From Leguminivora glycinivorella (lineage: Eukaryota > Arthropoda > Insecta > Lepidoptera > Tortricidae): 64,000 nt of DNA. The stretch's first letter is position 1, and every line of letters starts with the position of its first letter. The position numbers were made by a program, and so were the translations under genes. The notes beneath the pieces were generated by a model. It was not told the DNA's origin, did no database searches, and saw only the letters and a list, made by a program, of their open reading frames with translations. The stretch lies in contig NC_062988.1 in NCBI RefSeq assembly GCF_023078275.1, positions 823,501 to 887,500 on the forward strand, read 5' to 3'. Positions 51,324 through 62,485 of this stretch are shown here, one piece after another.

Positions 51324-52210
51324 TTATAGTGACTTTCATATTTTTATAAGAACAGCATGCACTTACGTCCAGAACAGTGACATTTGGTGCATTGGAACTG
51401 CTCATGATGTGTCACTTTTTAACCGTCGCCTCTCTCAGGTTCTCAATTCGTCTGTATGTTTATTTATTTTTTTCATTTTTTTATGTTTGTTCCTCGATAT
51501 CTCCGTTGTTACTGGACCAATTAAAAAAAAATTTATTGAATGTATATGAATACAGATTGGTCCCATTTTTCTCAGAACCCAGTTCTGATGATGGGATCCT
51601 GGAGTAATCGAGGGAACTCCTCGAATCTGAAAGGCATACGTACGGTGATTTTTGTGTTTTTAAAGGAACAGCATGCATTTAGGTACGGAACAGTGACATT
51701 TGGTGCAGTGGAACTGCTGATGATGGCCAGAACGGAACTTCTCAAATCTGAACGGCACGCTTATAGTGACTTTGGTATTTTTATAAGAACAGCATGCACT
51801 TTCGTCCAGAACAGTGACATTTGGTGCAGTGGAACTGCTGATGATGGTCAGATCAGAACCGATCTTCTCAAATCTGAACGGAACACTTATAGTGACTTTG
51901 GTATTCTTATAAGAACATCATGCACTTACGTCCAGTCCAGAACAGTGATATTTGGTGCAGTGGAACTGCTGATGATGGTCAGAACACTCAGAACCAAACT
52001 CCTCAAATCTGAACGGCACGCTTATAGTGACTTTGGTATTTTTATAAGAACAGCATGCACTTACGTCCGGAACAGTGACATTTCGTGCAGTGGAACTGCT
52101 GATGATGGTCAGAACCGAACTCCTCAAATCTGAACGGCACACTCATAGTGACTTTGGTATTTTTGTAAGAAAAGCATGCATTTAAGTTCAGAACAGTGAC
52201 ATTTATTTAG
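51324..52210 (+). repeat. ~130-bp minisatellite array
   Basis: TATAGTGACTTTGGTATTTT and AACAGCATGCACTTACGTCC followed by GTGACATTTGGTGCAGTGGA recur near 51324, 51634, 51763, 51891, 52023 and 52145. Spacing is about 122-132 bp apart from the first interval. The 197-codon frame across it (51540-52133) is made of the repeat and carries no other signal, so I do not call it a gene. Confidence 0.8.
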
Positions 52211-52479
52211 TTATGTTTGTTAAGCATAATCATTGAGTTTTCAAGTCAAAGTTTGTCAAGCTTCGATTTCTTATAATCGGATTCATGAGGAATTGAGAAA
52301 CTCCTCAAACCTTAGCGTTATACGTATATTGATTTGTGTTGCCATCAAATAATTAAAGCATTAAAAAGCAGTTTTAAAAAATACCTACACATTTCTACAT
52401 AATCCAACATTCGCAAATAGCTTTCACCACAACCCGAAAGGCGGCGGTTTTTATTTTCTTAAAAAATATTAAGCGTTTT
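52211..52479. other. Non-coding stretch
   Basis: No feature recognised. Confidence 0.3.
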
Positions 52480-52700
52480 TTTATGGGATAGGAGGCAAAC
52501 GAGCAGATAGGCTGCCTGATGGTAAGCGATCACTGCCGCCCATGGACACCAGAAGCACCAGAAGTGTTGGAGGTGCGTTGCCGGCCTTTAAGATGGATGT
52601 ACGCTCTTTTCTTGAAGGTTTGAAGGTCGCATTGGTCCGGAAATACCGCTGGCGACAATTCATTCCACAGTTTAACTATGCATGACGTGACCAAATTTGC
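52480..52700 (+). mobile_element. Lepidopteran LINE 3' region (common repeat)
   Basis: TTTTTATGGGATAGGAGGCA, AACGAGCAGATAGGCTGCCT, GATGGTAAGCGATCACTGCC and GTGCGTTGCCGGCCTTTAAG form a widely seen interspersed repeat. A worn reverse piece is at about 61020-61140. Confidence 0.6.
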
Positions 52701-53049
52701 AAAACATTGCGTCTTAGAAACATTTTAAAGGGTGAAAATCAAAGTATGTACATGTTCGTTCTAAAAGTAGCTGATCAAGCATCGTCGGTTTGGAAAGCCT
52801 GCGGTAAAATTTTTGCTCATTACTATACATATTCGATTTAAAGGGTTTTGAGATTTAGGAAATAAAACAACGCTTCATTAGATTTAATTTAATAGCATTA
52901 TGTAATTATAATCTCAATGTAAGTGCAAGCAGTCTTATTTACAACAAACTTAAAAGCGGAAAGAAATATATGCAGAAAGAAAAAAAAGAAGCTGTCAATA
53001 CTGAATCCCCTAGGGTGGCTATGTATGAATAGCACAGAAAAGTATTAAA

Positions 53050-53395
53050 ATAAAATAAAAACCGGCCAAAAGCGTGTCGGGCCACGCTCAGTGTAGGGTT
53101 CCGTAGTTTTCCGTATTTTTCTCAAAAACTAACCTATAAAGTTCAAAACAAATTTTCAAAGAAAGTCTTTGTAAAGTTCTACTTTTGTGATTTTTTTAAT
53201 ATTTTTAAACATATGGTTCAAAAGTTATAGCGATTATTTCCGAAAATATGAAAATTATCAAAAATCGATCTTAGTAAAACCTTATTCATTTTTAAATACC
53301 TATCTAACAATATATCCACACGTTGGGGTTGAAATGAAAAAAAAATATCTGCCCCCTCTTTACATGTAGGGGTACCCTAATAAAACATTTATTAT
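53050..53395 (-). repeat. Family P repeat, reverse copy
   Basis: AAACCGGCCAAAAGCGTGTC, GTGTAGGGTTCCGTAGTTTT, AAACATATGGTTCAAAAGTT and TACATGTAGGGGTACCCTAA, the mirror of the family P copy at 47767-48606. Confidence 0.75.
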
Positions 53396-53424
53396 TATTA
53401 ACGACCTTCCACATATTTATAATG

Positions 53425-54120
53425 AGGCCAAACATGATGGGGTTATGATGAGGAGAATAGCAGTTCTGTTGACCACCTCCTGACTCCATCATGAGAACTT
53501 GGACCTCGTCTAGTTCGATGGTGCTCGTCAGCCCAAATCTAATGAGCCCGAACATGATGGGGTTATGATGAGGAGAATGTCAGTTCTGTTGGCCACCTCC
53601 TGACTCCATCATGAGACCCTGGACCTCATCTAGTTCGATGGTGCTCGTCAGCCCAAATCTAATGAGCCCAAACATGATGGGGTTATGATGAGGAGAATAG
53701 CAGTTCTGTTGACCACCTCCTGACTCCATCATGAGACCTTGGACCTCATCTAGTTCGATGGTGCTCGTCAGCCCAAATCTAATGAGCCCGAACATGATGG
53801 GGTTATGATGAGGAGAATAGCAGTTCTGTTGGCCACCTCCTGACCCCGTCATGAGACCTTGGACCTCATCTAGTTCGATGGTGCTCTTCAGCCCAAATCT
53901 AATGAGCCCAAACATGATGGGGTTATGATGAGGAGAATAGCAGTTCTGTTGACCACCTCCTGACTCCATCATGAGACCTTGGACCTCATCTAGATCGATG
54001 GTGCTCATCAGCCCAAATCTAATGAGCCCAAACATGGTGGAGTTATGATAAGTAGAATAGCAGTTCTGTTGAACATCTCCTGCCTGACTCCATCATCATG
54101 AGAACCAGAACCTCATCCTG
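53425..54120 (-). repeat. Minisatellite array, unit exactly 120 bp
   Basis: About 5.7 units. GAACATGATGGGGTTATGAT, GAGGAGAATAGCAGTTCTGT, CACCTCCTGACTCCATCATG and CATCTAGTTCGATGGTGCTC recur every 120 bp with about 1-4 changes per unit. Because 120 is divisible by three, the minus strand shows a 151-codon frame of 40-residue repeats (53580-54035). It ends where one unit has TG instead of TA at 53579-53580. The last unit is altered near 54060-54100. Confidence 0.9.
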
Positions 54121-55243
54121 GTCCCAAAATATAATAATAATTCAAACTCTCAACAAACTTCACGTATAACTTAAAATCCAAAATCATATGAAAAGCATGT
54201 CGAATGCTAAAATTGCATGAGGTGTAAAAAGGATCAAGATTTGTTTAGTCGCAGTTTACGGCACTTCTCGGAAAGAACTATCGAGCTGCTTACGAAAGCT
54301 AGGTGCGCCGGACGATCAAACGCAGGTCCGTCGTCTTCGAGCGCTCGGCGCAGACTGAGCGGGCTCGCGTTAGCACAGTGTCTTTTATTCGAATTTTAGG
54401 TGTTTTAAAAACATATCTATCGACAGAAAGGTATGTCTTATATGTATGATTTTTTTCTTATAGGTCAATAAGAAGTTCTAGTTTAGGATAATATTATTTA
54501 AGAGTTACAAAAAATGCAGGAATCGCAGGAAAAATACATAATGTAAACCTCTTTTTATCGAAAAAATGGGGAGGATACGGAAGGTTATTTATCCACCATT
54601 TCAAGTAAATCTTAAAATGTCAAAGTATTAGCTAACTCGTACAGGATATAACAAATAGGATTGTGATCATTTATTACCCCAAATAACATTTTTAACAGCA
54701 CAATCACGATTCTAAACGAGCTATCCCACTACGAAATTTGAAAACGTCTTCCGAAAAAACTGATTTTTCGGAAGTATAAAAAGACATATTTTAAAGTAGT
54801 ACCAATTGACTTTCTAGCTTAAGGTATGTACTTTTAGGAACATTATCATTTTTTTAATAATCATTTATAGTTTCTTTATAATTTTGAATGAAAAAGGTTC
54901 TATTTTGCAAAAAACGCTCGTCTTTAGGAATAAGGCCTCTTAACAAATAAGTACATTATATGATTCAAACTTATCTTTCTCGCCAAACTGTCTTGCAGTT
55001 TGTTGGCGAGCAATAGCGATTATATGTATGTATGTATGTATGTATGTACTATGTTTGTACGGGTCGAATCTTGCAATTTGAATTTAACCTACTTTCCTAA
55101 TTACAGTGAAATATGTAGATCGGATGACAATGCAATATTTTGATGGCATGGACTGCTGGGTTTAGGAGCTCTGAGCTAAGTAAACACATTTATTCTACGT
55201 TGTTACCTTTGTTGGAAGTTTTTAGAATACTATCTATGAACGA
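54121..55243. other. Mostly non-coding stretch with a small hairpin and (TATG)n
   Basis: A hairpin at about 54981-55008 (CTCGCCAAACTG ... CAGTTTGTTGGCGAG) is followed by a (TATG)n microsatellite at 55022-55047. The 60-codon frame at 54217-54399 is GC-rich but without splice support or similarity. No gene is called. Confidence 0.4.
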
Positions 55244-55594
55244 GTACGCGGGCATTTTCAGAAATTGGGGGAATTAGCGCAAGTTGTTAACAAAAATTAA
55301 GTCACTGTCAATTTTGTGACGATAATTGAGCATGAAATTTCTATAAAAATATTGTTTTTGTGTTAATTACATAAACTTTAAGCGATAATCTACATTCAGA
55401 ATGTGAAGAAACTAAATTTTTAGGCAGATAGGCCACGTCTTTGCCTTTGGCTAGTCTGTGGCCAAGAGTAAGCCCATTTATAATTAAAAAAAAAAAAAAT
55501 TATGCTTCATTGTCTTCACAAAACAGACAGCGAGTAAAATTTTGTTAACGACTACCCTAATTGGGGGGTCCTAAATTCTGAAAATGCCCACCTA
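55244..55594. mobile_element. MITE with GGGCATTTTCAGAATTT ends
   Basis: Left GCGGGCATTTTCAGAAATTG and GTTGTTAACAAAAATTAAGT; right CTAAATTCTGAAAATGCCCA and ATTTTGTTAACGACTA. One end also occurs at about 49810-49890. Confidence 0.65.
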
Positions 55595-56134
55595 CGAAAT
55601 TCGTTGCCTATGAAAGTACAAATTTGTACCAACATTTCTTTTTTACCCAAAACTTATCAAATTATTATTACATTTCTTTCGAATTCAATAAACAATAACT
55701 CACTGTAAGAAAATACTATCAGAATAGGCTTCCCGAGACATGTTGTCTCATAGATGGACGCAAACATTGGGACAAAAATAGAAAAAGTCCATGTCCATTA
55801 TAGAAGGCAAACATTTTGGTTGGAAAAGTCAATGTTGTTTACTCAACATGAGATGCTTTGTGTTTACTAACGTAGTTTTAAAATAAATGAGTGACAATAT
55901 AATAAAGGAAATATTTAAGTTAAGATAACTGTCCGAAAGTTTTGAATTTGTCGGTATCTTTTAGTGAAATATCGTCTTTAATATATTTTGGTCTGTCTTA
56001 TTTAGATTTTTATGATTGGCGAACAGAAAGTCACAAAATCTCTTGTCGATATCTGTCAAATCCTGCGCGAAATCTTACGACACGGGCCCTAATTTTTTTT
56101 ATTCGTTTAAAATGAAAATGTATCTGCATCAGTA
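55595..56134. other. Non-coding stretch
   Basis: No feature recognised. Confidence 0.3.
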
Positions 56135-56300
56135 GCTGTTTCACCATAGAGACAATGACACTTGACACTGACAATTCTGTGCCATTTCTGGTTTGGTAAC
56201 ATTGTTACTCGGCGTCAATATTTCCTTGTTGAACAGGCAATGAACAGCGAAGTGTCACTGTCGGGCGACAATTGTAACTGTTGTGAAATAGGTCACTGGG
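56135..56300. mobile_element. Family H short element
   Basis: GTTTCACCATAGAGACAATG on the left and CAATTGTAACTGTTGTGAAAT on the right are loosely inverted. The middle GTCAATATTTCCTTGTTGAA and CAGCGAAGTGTCACTGTCGG matches 33362-33520. Confidence 0.7.
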
Positions 56301-56380
56301 CCTTCCTCTAACCTCTTGCGTTACACATCGTCCCAAAAATCTGGGCTAACTTCATTATATGTCGTAAAATCGAAGCATAC

Positions 56381-56527
56381 CGTCACTCACTACTTTTAAA
56401 AAATCTCGTATCTCACGCTGCTTCTCAAAGTTAAAACGCAGTAAGTCTATATGCATTCCATACATACTTACTACAATTTTCTTTTCATTGACAGACGAAG
56501 ATACGAGATTTTTTAAAAGTAGTGACG
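56381..56527. mobile_element. MITE, family C, full-length (ATAC duplication)
   Basis: ATAC flanks at 56377-56380 and 56528-56531. The inverted repeats begin CGTCACT(CACT)ACTTTTAAA and continue to AAATCTCGTATCT, mirrored on the right. The copy nested in the SINE at 5935-6065 has lost part of the right arm. Confidence 0.85.
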
Positions 56528-56639
56528 ATACGTTATTATTATTATATTTGTATTGTCTTACCATAGTTACCATATCTCGAGACCATGGGATCCCGGACTT
56601 TTGGGAGGCATGTGTGGGGCCGGAGCCAACACCATAGAG

Positions 56640-56890
56640 GCCCTTTTAGACACATTATTATTAGCCCACATTGTCCCACTGCTGGGCAAAGGCCTCCCTC
56701 CTACTTTTCCACGTATCCCTATCCTCGGAAGTCTCCCACTGTGTCTCAAAGGCATCGAGTTCGTCCCGCCATCTGACGTGGTCTACCTCTTGGCCTTGTA
56801 ATTTGTGGCAACAGGTGGCTGTTTTTGCCCTGGCAGGTCATCCGGCATACGGTAAACGTGTCCTAGCATACGTAGTGAGTGAAAAGTGAT
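56640..56890 (-). pseudogene. LINE reverse-transcriptase C-terminus relic (RTE-like)
   Basis: On the minus strand one frame starts MLGHVYRMPDDLPGQKQPP. A shifted frame continues HVRWRDELDAFETQWE, DRDTWKSRREAFAQQWDNVG, then stop. The order GHVxRMPDD ... R-W-R-D-(D/E)-L-D-A-F ... EAFAQQWD is the standard C-terminal end of these LINE proteins. One frameshift lies near 56790-56810. Confidence 0.7.
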
Positions 56891-57084
56891 AAAATATGAA
56901 ACGGTCCAATCTAAAGTAAAGTACGTCAATAAAATGTGTAACCGTAGGGTGAGCGGTAAGTTGGGCAAAAGCGTGCGCCTAATGGGAGGTCAAAGGAACC
57001 ATAACGCAGATACGGAGCATGCACGGTGCACGGCGTGCGCTTCATGTATGCAACTTGCATTATATAACCACGATACAACATTTA

Positions 57085-57290
57085 AATTTTGGAAAACCCC
57101 CGACGTAGTGGCACAGAATATATAATAGTACAAGTACAGAAGGCCCACTACTTTGATGTTCACGAAATGCCGCCTTTTAAATGCCTACAAAATTCTAACA
57201 AAGAAACGAGCCGCACGTGCGCAGCGTCGGACGATAGGGTTGCCTATGGATTAAAACGAATTAGTACTCAGATAAAATGTGATACTATGA
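57085..57290 (+). repeat. Interspersed repeat fragment
   Basis: CGTAGTGGCACAGAATATAT, AATAGTACAAGTACAGAAGG, TTGATGTTCACGAAATGCCG and CACGTGCGCAGCGTCGG. I recognise this as a recurring lepidopteran repeat. The two frames across it are incidental. Confidence 0.4.
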
Positions 57291-57299
57291 TATTCCAGT

Positions 57300-57440
57300 C
57301 TTGGGTACATTCTAGATATATATACAGTATTTATATATTTTTGTTTAAGTCCCGACATCACAAGCCTTATTGAACTTTTACGTGGGACTTAATCAATATT
57401 AGATGTGTAAGATTGTCCTATTTTATTCATGATGTCTATT
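57300..57440 (+). mobile_element. SINE 3' fragment (degraded)
   Basis: CACAAGCCTTATTGAAC, GGGACTTAATCAAT and GTGTAAGATTGTCCTATTTT match the body of the SINE at 8061-8322 in forward orientation. Confidence 0.55.
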
Positions 57441-57644
57441 TAACTAAGCATTATTAGCCATTCACACGCGGACAATGCAGACATCGCCTATAAAACTTAA
57501 AAAAACTCGCGACGTAAAGTAACTATAGAAAGTGCGAACGTGCGTTCCGTGAGAACACGCGCCACCCCTGATTAGGCCGCGAACTCGCGGCCGCCAGCAT
57601 GTACTTGTAGCGCGGCGATATAATCGCGGAGTGAGCCGCCCCTG

Positions 57645-57812
57645 GTAGTGGAGTGGACCGATTTTCATAAAACGTTTGACTAAGGACACTCCTTCAAACA
57701 AAAAAAGCGAAATCTAAATCTGTTCATCCGTTCGAAAGCTACGATGCCACATGCCACAGACAGACAGGTCAGACTTATATAACACCCCGTCGTTTTTACG
57801 TCGGGGGTTAAA
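57645..57812 (-). repeat. Family J repeat, shortened
   Basis: GACTAAGGACACTCCTTC, AATCTGTTCATCCGTTCGAA and CGTTTTTACGTCGGGGGTTA. Confidence 0.65.
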
Positions 57813-57913
57813 AAAAATGATAATGGAGGATTTTTGTGAAAGAATAATTTGTAGTCAACTTCACGTCAACTTGCATAGACTCCCATCTCTCGACACAGCT
57901 AGGGTTAAAGCCT

Positions 57914-58039
57914 TAGAGCCGGTTGCATCAAACCATCTGTCAGCGTTAAAGCGTTCGTTAAATTTATAATACAATAGTATGGGAAGTTCTCTGCGCGAGA
58001 CGATGATGTGTCTGTCAAATATGGTTGATGCAACTGGCC
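57914..58039. mobile_element. Family Q MITE (copy 1)
   Basis: GCCGGTTGCATCAAACCATC and GTCAAATATGGTTGATGCAA with CTGGCC. The inside has CAATAGTATGGGAAGTTC. It faces copy 2 at 58104-58231 in opposite orientation, about 65 bp away. Confidence 0.7.
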
Positions 58040-58103
58040 ATTTGACGGCCAGTTTGACAATTTGATGCATGTTAACTTTTATATATTACAAAGTGTTCGT
58101 CTA

Positions 58104-58231
58104 AGGGCCAGTTGCATCAACCACATTTGACAGACACATCATCGTCACGCAGTGGACGTCTATGGAACTTCCCATACAATAAAATTCAACGAACGCTTTA
58201 ACGGTGACAGACGGTTTGGTGCAACCGACCC
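58104..58231. mobile_element. Family Q MITE (copy 2, TAA duplication)
   Basis: TAA lies on both sides (58101-58103 and 58232-58234). GGGCCAGTTGCATCAACCAC at one end, GGTTTGGTGCAACCGACCC at the other. Confidence 0.75.
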
Positions 58232-58394
58232 TAAGTTTAGTTAAGTCTGCGATGACTTTAACTTTGTCGTGATTTATTAATATTATACCTATTATAATAA
58301 TGTTCATTCGGACTGCCGATTTATATTATATCGCCCAGTTTTTGAAAGTGTTTGAATAATTTAGATATAGATTTATTTATATTTAGATTTAGAT

Positions 58395-58560
58395 TTATTT
58401 CAGATATTTGTTCCTGAGTCATGGATGTTTTCTATGTATATAAGTATTTATATATTATATATATCTTTGTCTGAGTACCCACAACACAAGCCTTCTTGAG
58501 CTTACCGTGGGCCTCAGTCAATCTGTGTAAGAATGTCCTACAATATTTATTTATTTTATT
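58395..58560 (+). mobile_element. SINE, 5'-truncated forward copy
   Basis: CAGATATTTGTTCCTGAGTC to GTGTAAGAATGTCCTACAAT with a TTTATTTA tail. The tRNA-like head is missing. Identity to the 8061-8322 copy is high. Confidence 0.8.
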
Positions 58561-58997
58561 TATCTGTGCATGAGCATGGCTCTACTCTAATTTTAAGTGT
58601 TTTGAATATTATCGCTTCCATAGCAGTAGTAGAGGTAAAAAAAACTGTATAACACTAAACATTAACTCTGATTTATTAAGTATAATTTATAGATAAGCGC
58701 TGTTGATACCGCAATCTGTTGATGGATAGATAACGATAACACTATCAGTGGGTTAAAACGTATCCCAAATTCATTTGTTTAATGACATTAATTATTATAA
58801 TAATAGGTATAGGGAATAAACTATAGTTTTGACTGCGCACAACTGCGTTTGTTCTCTTCAAATGAAGGAGGTGATTCTTGATTGGATGGTCTATATTTGT
58901 TTTACTGTTTGTTTACTTTCGAAACACAAAATAAATATGACTATGACTTTTTCGTGCAACATGATTTGTAATTAATTACAAACGAGAGTATAGATAG
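58561..58997. other. Non-coding stretch
   Basis: No feature recognised. Confidence 0.3.
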
Positions 58998-59187
58998 ACT
59001 CTGCCACACATGCGCATGTTTGAGAGCGTAGGCGGAGCGTTAGCGGAGCGCATGATAGCGGTGTGCCGGACGAACGCTGGCGTTGCCTTCAGCGTAATAC
59101 GCCGGCGGGAACTAACGACCGCGGATTGCGAGCGGAATGCGCGCTGCGCTATGCTTTCAAAACGCTTTATCTGTGGCGAAGGCTTAA
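58998..59187. mobile_element. Family G MITE
   Basis: CTCTGCCACACATGCGCATG and CTTTATCTGTGGCGAAGGCT at the ends; GC-rich core with GTTAGCGGAGCGCATGATAG and GGACGAACGCTGGCG. Frames on both strands across it reflect only the GC-rich core. Confidence 0.65.
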
Positions 59188-59519
59188 ATATCAAATAACT
59201 CGAGTTTACGATATTCTTACTCCTCGAGTAACATACAATATTATTCATCACATTTTCAATAAAAAATATGTAAAACTCCATTTTCCAATTGAACACACTC
59301 AGCAATTGTGATTAAAAGGTATTTTTGTGTAGTTCTACGCTTCTATTTTTCCCTATATATTTTGTACGATAATGTCTAACATTCGGCCCTTGACTGCCCT
59401 TAGTAGTTTTGTTAATCTCTCCCTTGAGAAAACATTATCTTACTATAACGATTATTGTAACGCAAATACACCATTATCTAAAGTAATCTTATGTTGTTAC
59501 ATAATTGGTCCCTTGAGAC

Positions 59520-59937
59520 TAGGAACATTCGGCCGAATATTCGGTTACGCCATATTTTTAAAGCGAATGTTAAGATTAAAACTACGAAATGATTGATAAT
59601 TGTTATACATAACTAGTACAACTATGTTCTAATGATTTAGTGGATAACTAAAACTTAGTTAAAACAACTCTGAACTCTTCTCAGCTCTTAAACTACGGTT
59701 TTTTAACTTTTTTTACAAAACAATTGTGTTTATATTTTGACGCATTTTTAGTAGTTCCTTAGAAAGCTACTAAAATAGGAGCTTATTATCCAATGGAATA
59801 CGTAAGATCTTCATTCGTTATTTACTTTGTTTATTCGGTTAATATTCGGCAATGTAACCGAATTATTCGGCCGAATACGAACATTGAAAAATTTGCCGAA
59901 TATGCCGAATACCGAATATTTCATTACCGAATTATAT
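59520..59937. repeat. Region with clustered ATTCGG palindromes
   Basis: ATTCGGCCGAATATTCGGTT at 59527 and ATTCGGCCGAATAC near 59869, followed by several GCCGAATA/TTCGGTAA motifs up to 59930. These may be the two ends of a degraded element of about 400 bp. No transposase is seen. Confidence 0.45.
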
Positions 59938-60000
59938 CACACATGCGCGTTTTTAGCTGTTAGCGGAGCGCAATGATAGCGGTGCGCCGGACGAACGCTG
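59938..60000. repeat. Family G MITE fragment
   Basis: CACACATGCGCGTTTTTAGC and GTGCGCCGGACGAACGCTG match the left part of 58998-59187, then stop abruptly. Confidence 0.6.
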
Positions 60001-60349
60001 CCAATCTATCATTAGTAACCAATCTATTTGGTATAAAATATATAAATCTAGATGATAGTGCGTGCTTCCTGTGCACGGATTGAACGTTTATGTATGTATA
60101 CATGTAATACTAGTAGTAACTATGTTAGTTGCACTTGACATTGGTTTATTGGTCCCCCGTCGTGATTAATCAGTTCCCCTCCTAACTGGGGGGAGCCTTG
60201 TTTGCAGTGCTATTATATTGATGAATGCCACAGTTACTTAAAATTAGTTTACTTACTGAATTTTGTACTGATTAAATTATATGTAGGTTACTTAATGTTA
60301 TGTAAAATGGTACTTTCTTAGTTATGTAAAATGGTACTTTCTTAGTTAT

Positions 60350-60445
60350 GTACAGTCAGACAAGAAAGTGGTTTACCACTTTTCAACTGTATTTCAAACA
60401 TATGAGGTCGAAAAGTGGTAAACCACTTTTTTGGCTGATTGTACC
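60350..60445. mobile_element. Hairpin MITE, family B (copy 2)
   Basis: GTACAGTCAGACAAGAAAGT and GTGGTTTACCACTTTTC are mirrored by GAAAAGTGGTAAACCAC and GGCTGATTGTAC. Just upstream, a 25-bp unit (TGTAAAATGGTACTTTCTTA) is duplicated in tandem at about 60300-60349. Confidence 0.8.
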
Positions 60446-61710
60446 AGCTTACCGTTACGTAAAATACATATTAAACCTGCTGTTAAATATGTCACATTTT
60501 ATAACTTCTTCAGTTTACTGAAGGCGTTGTCTTCTGTTTCTAGAACGGAAAACTAACTATGCTTTATTTGTAATTTACCTACTAGGAAAAGGCAAAAAAA
60601 TTATATTACATTATTATAAACAATAATTATGGCTATTATGCAAGGTCGTTTGGAAAATACCAAACCAAGAGTTACAGCCGTTAAGGGTTAAATTAAACAG
60701 ATAGCCCGCGCCTTTAGCCTTTTACCTGTAGGATATAAACTTTTAGCACATCATCATAAATACATTTAACGACTTTAAAAAAATCACACATTTATGTTAA
60801 ACTTCGTATGTTTACTAACTTTTCTCGTGGGAAAAGTTGCAGCCTAACACATGTTTATTACAGTGAAAACTCGAACTTTGAAGAGTTTTTTTTTTCTCAA
60901 AGTCCAGCCTCCCTTTTCTTTCGAAACAAAAAACCTCTTATATTTAAAAACCTGTTGAATGCACTGTCTGCGGTGCTTCCAGACCGATACGACCTTCAGG
61001 AAAAGAGCTTATATCAGTTATATCCATCTCAAAGGCCGGCAACGCATCTATAACCCTTCTGATCTCTTGTGGTCGCTTACCAACACGTGATCCTTCTGCC
61101 CATTTCCCTCCTATTACAAGAAGCATTTAATTGTTTTAAAATTTACTTGTACTCCTTTCTTCTAAGTTGGTACTCTCCTGAAGACAAGATTTTTAGTCTT
61201 TACCCTTGACATTTCTGCCAAGGTTATTCCTTTGGTGTACCGTACAATCTAAGTTTCATAGCCCAGCTGTGTAAACTCCCAACGATATTAAATATGTACG
61301 TTTTTATTAGAACATGTATTTCACCTGAATTACACGTCCAACATAGTACATTGAATTACGTATTATTTTATCTATTAATATTATATTTCCTGTCAATAAT
61401 TTACTTTCATTCTGAATTGAAGACCATGAATATTGTGAAAATGAACCATGGATATGACTTACTAATATTGGGATAAGAATACCTAAATATATTTATTCTT
61501 CTGTATATTAGCACACATATCGCAGCCACGACGAATTATCGTAGCAAGTTAGGTGGTTGGACTAATCTACTTCTAAATAAAATAAATAATAAATCAATAA
61601 ATATTGGGGGACACCTTACACAAATCAACCTAGCCCCAAACTAAGTAAAGCTTGTACTATGGGACATGGGTGCTAATCGACGATATATCTTCATATTATA
61701 ATTATGTATT
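60446..61710. other. Non-coding stretch with one worn LINE piece
   Basis: AAAGGCCGGCAACGCATCTA with CCTTCTGATCTCTTGTGGTC (about 61030-61075) is a degraded reverse copy of the repeat at 52480-52700. No gene was seen in the rest. Confidence 0.4.
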
Positions 61711-61975
61711 ACAAGGCCTGGGACTGGGCTGGACATGTCTGCCGTATGCCGAATGACCTATGGGCCTTGCCACGGAGTGGAAGCCCCATGAGTCGAACAG
61801 AGGATCCGGCAGACCTCGCCGGCGATGGCGGGATAACTTGGACTCCTTTTTGACTGACTGGCCAGTTGTAGCTCAAGATCGAGAAGAGTGGAGGAAGAAT
61901 GAAAATGAAAAAGTATCTATTGATTGAAGAAGGGGGAGGCCTGCCCAGCAGTGGGACATAATAGGTTCATAAAAA
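61711..61975 (+). pseudogene. LINE reverse-transcriptase C-terminus relic
   Basis: WDWAGHVCRMPNDLWA opens one frame. After small frameshifts, GRPRRRWRDNLDSFLTDW and VVAQDREEWRKN follow, and RPAQQWDIIGS ends it before a short A-rich tail. Same family layout as 56640-56890 but from a different copy and in forward orientation. Confidence 0.65.
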
Positions 61976-62451
61976 AAGGCCTTTACTTTTCTGATACCAC
62001 AAGAGGTTTCTTCCTAACAATTGTAAAAAAATGCTCGTGGCTCTGGATAGGTATATTTTGGCTACACAGGAGAATCAGAAACTTTCAACCGGGACGTTAA
62101 TAATAATCTTAGCTAGCCAATAACTTGATAGGATACGTGTATAAAACAAACATTTGTTTAAGGAGGTCGTAGTAGAAAAAAAATATATTTTATATCGGTC
62201 GACAAAACACCCTGTCTATCTACAATATCATAAGATCATTTCAGAGTTTATAGCAGTTTACCCATTCACATAATTTCAAACACAATACTCCGTGCGAACT
62301 TAAGACATAAGTATGAGGACTATGGATCTAACATTCATTACAAGGCCGACCGGTTTCCACGCCGCTATTCTCCAAAAAAACTATAAATTCCGTCGAATAT
62401 ACAATGACATAAAGTCGAGAATTTTTCTTAGCCTTATCGTTAATAGTTTAG
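61976..62451. other. Non-coding stretch
   Basis: No feature recognised. Confidence 0.3.
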
Positions 62452-62485
62452 TCAGTATTATCGTTCAGCTTTAGCGAGCGGTCGT
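62452..62485 (+). promoter_or_regulatory. Possible Inr-DPE core promoter
   Basis: TCAGT at 62452-62456 matches the arthropod initiator. GGTCGT at 62480-62485 matches the downstream promoter element RGWYVT, one base off the usual +28 spacing. No TATA box. A coding frame starts at 63150, but several ATGs lie between, so the link is tentative. Confidence 0.25.

Noticed and set aside
51540..52133. A 197-codon frame
   Set aside because: It consists of minisatellite units. The unit length varies, so the frame is open only by chance.
53580..54035. A 151-codon repeat protein on the minus strand
   Set aside because: Explained by a 120-bp unit without stops; no start context, splice sites or similarity.
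54217..54399. A GC-rich 60-codon Arg/Ser-rich frame
   Set aside because: No splice sites, no recognised similarity, and composition bias explains the lack of stops.
59010..59311. Overlapping frames on both strands
   Set aside because: They reflect the GC-rich core of a family G MITE.
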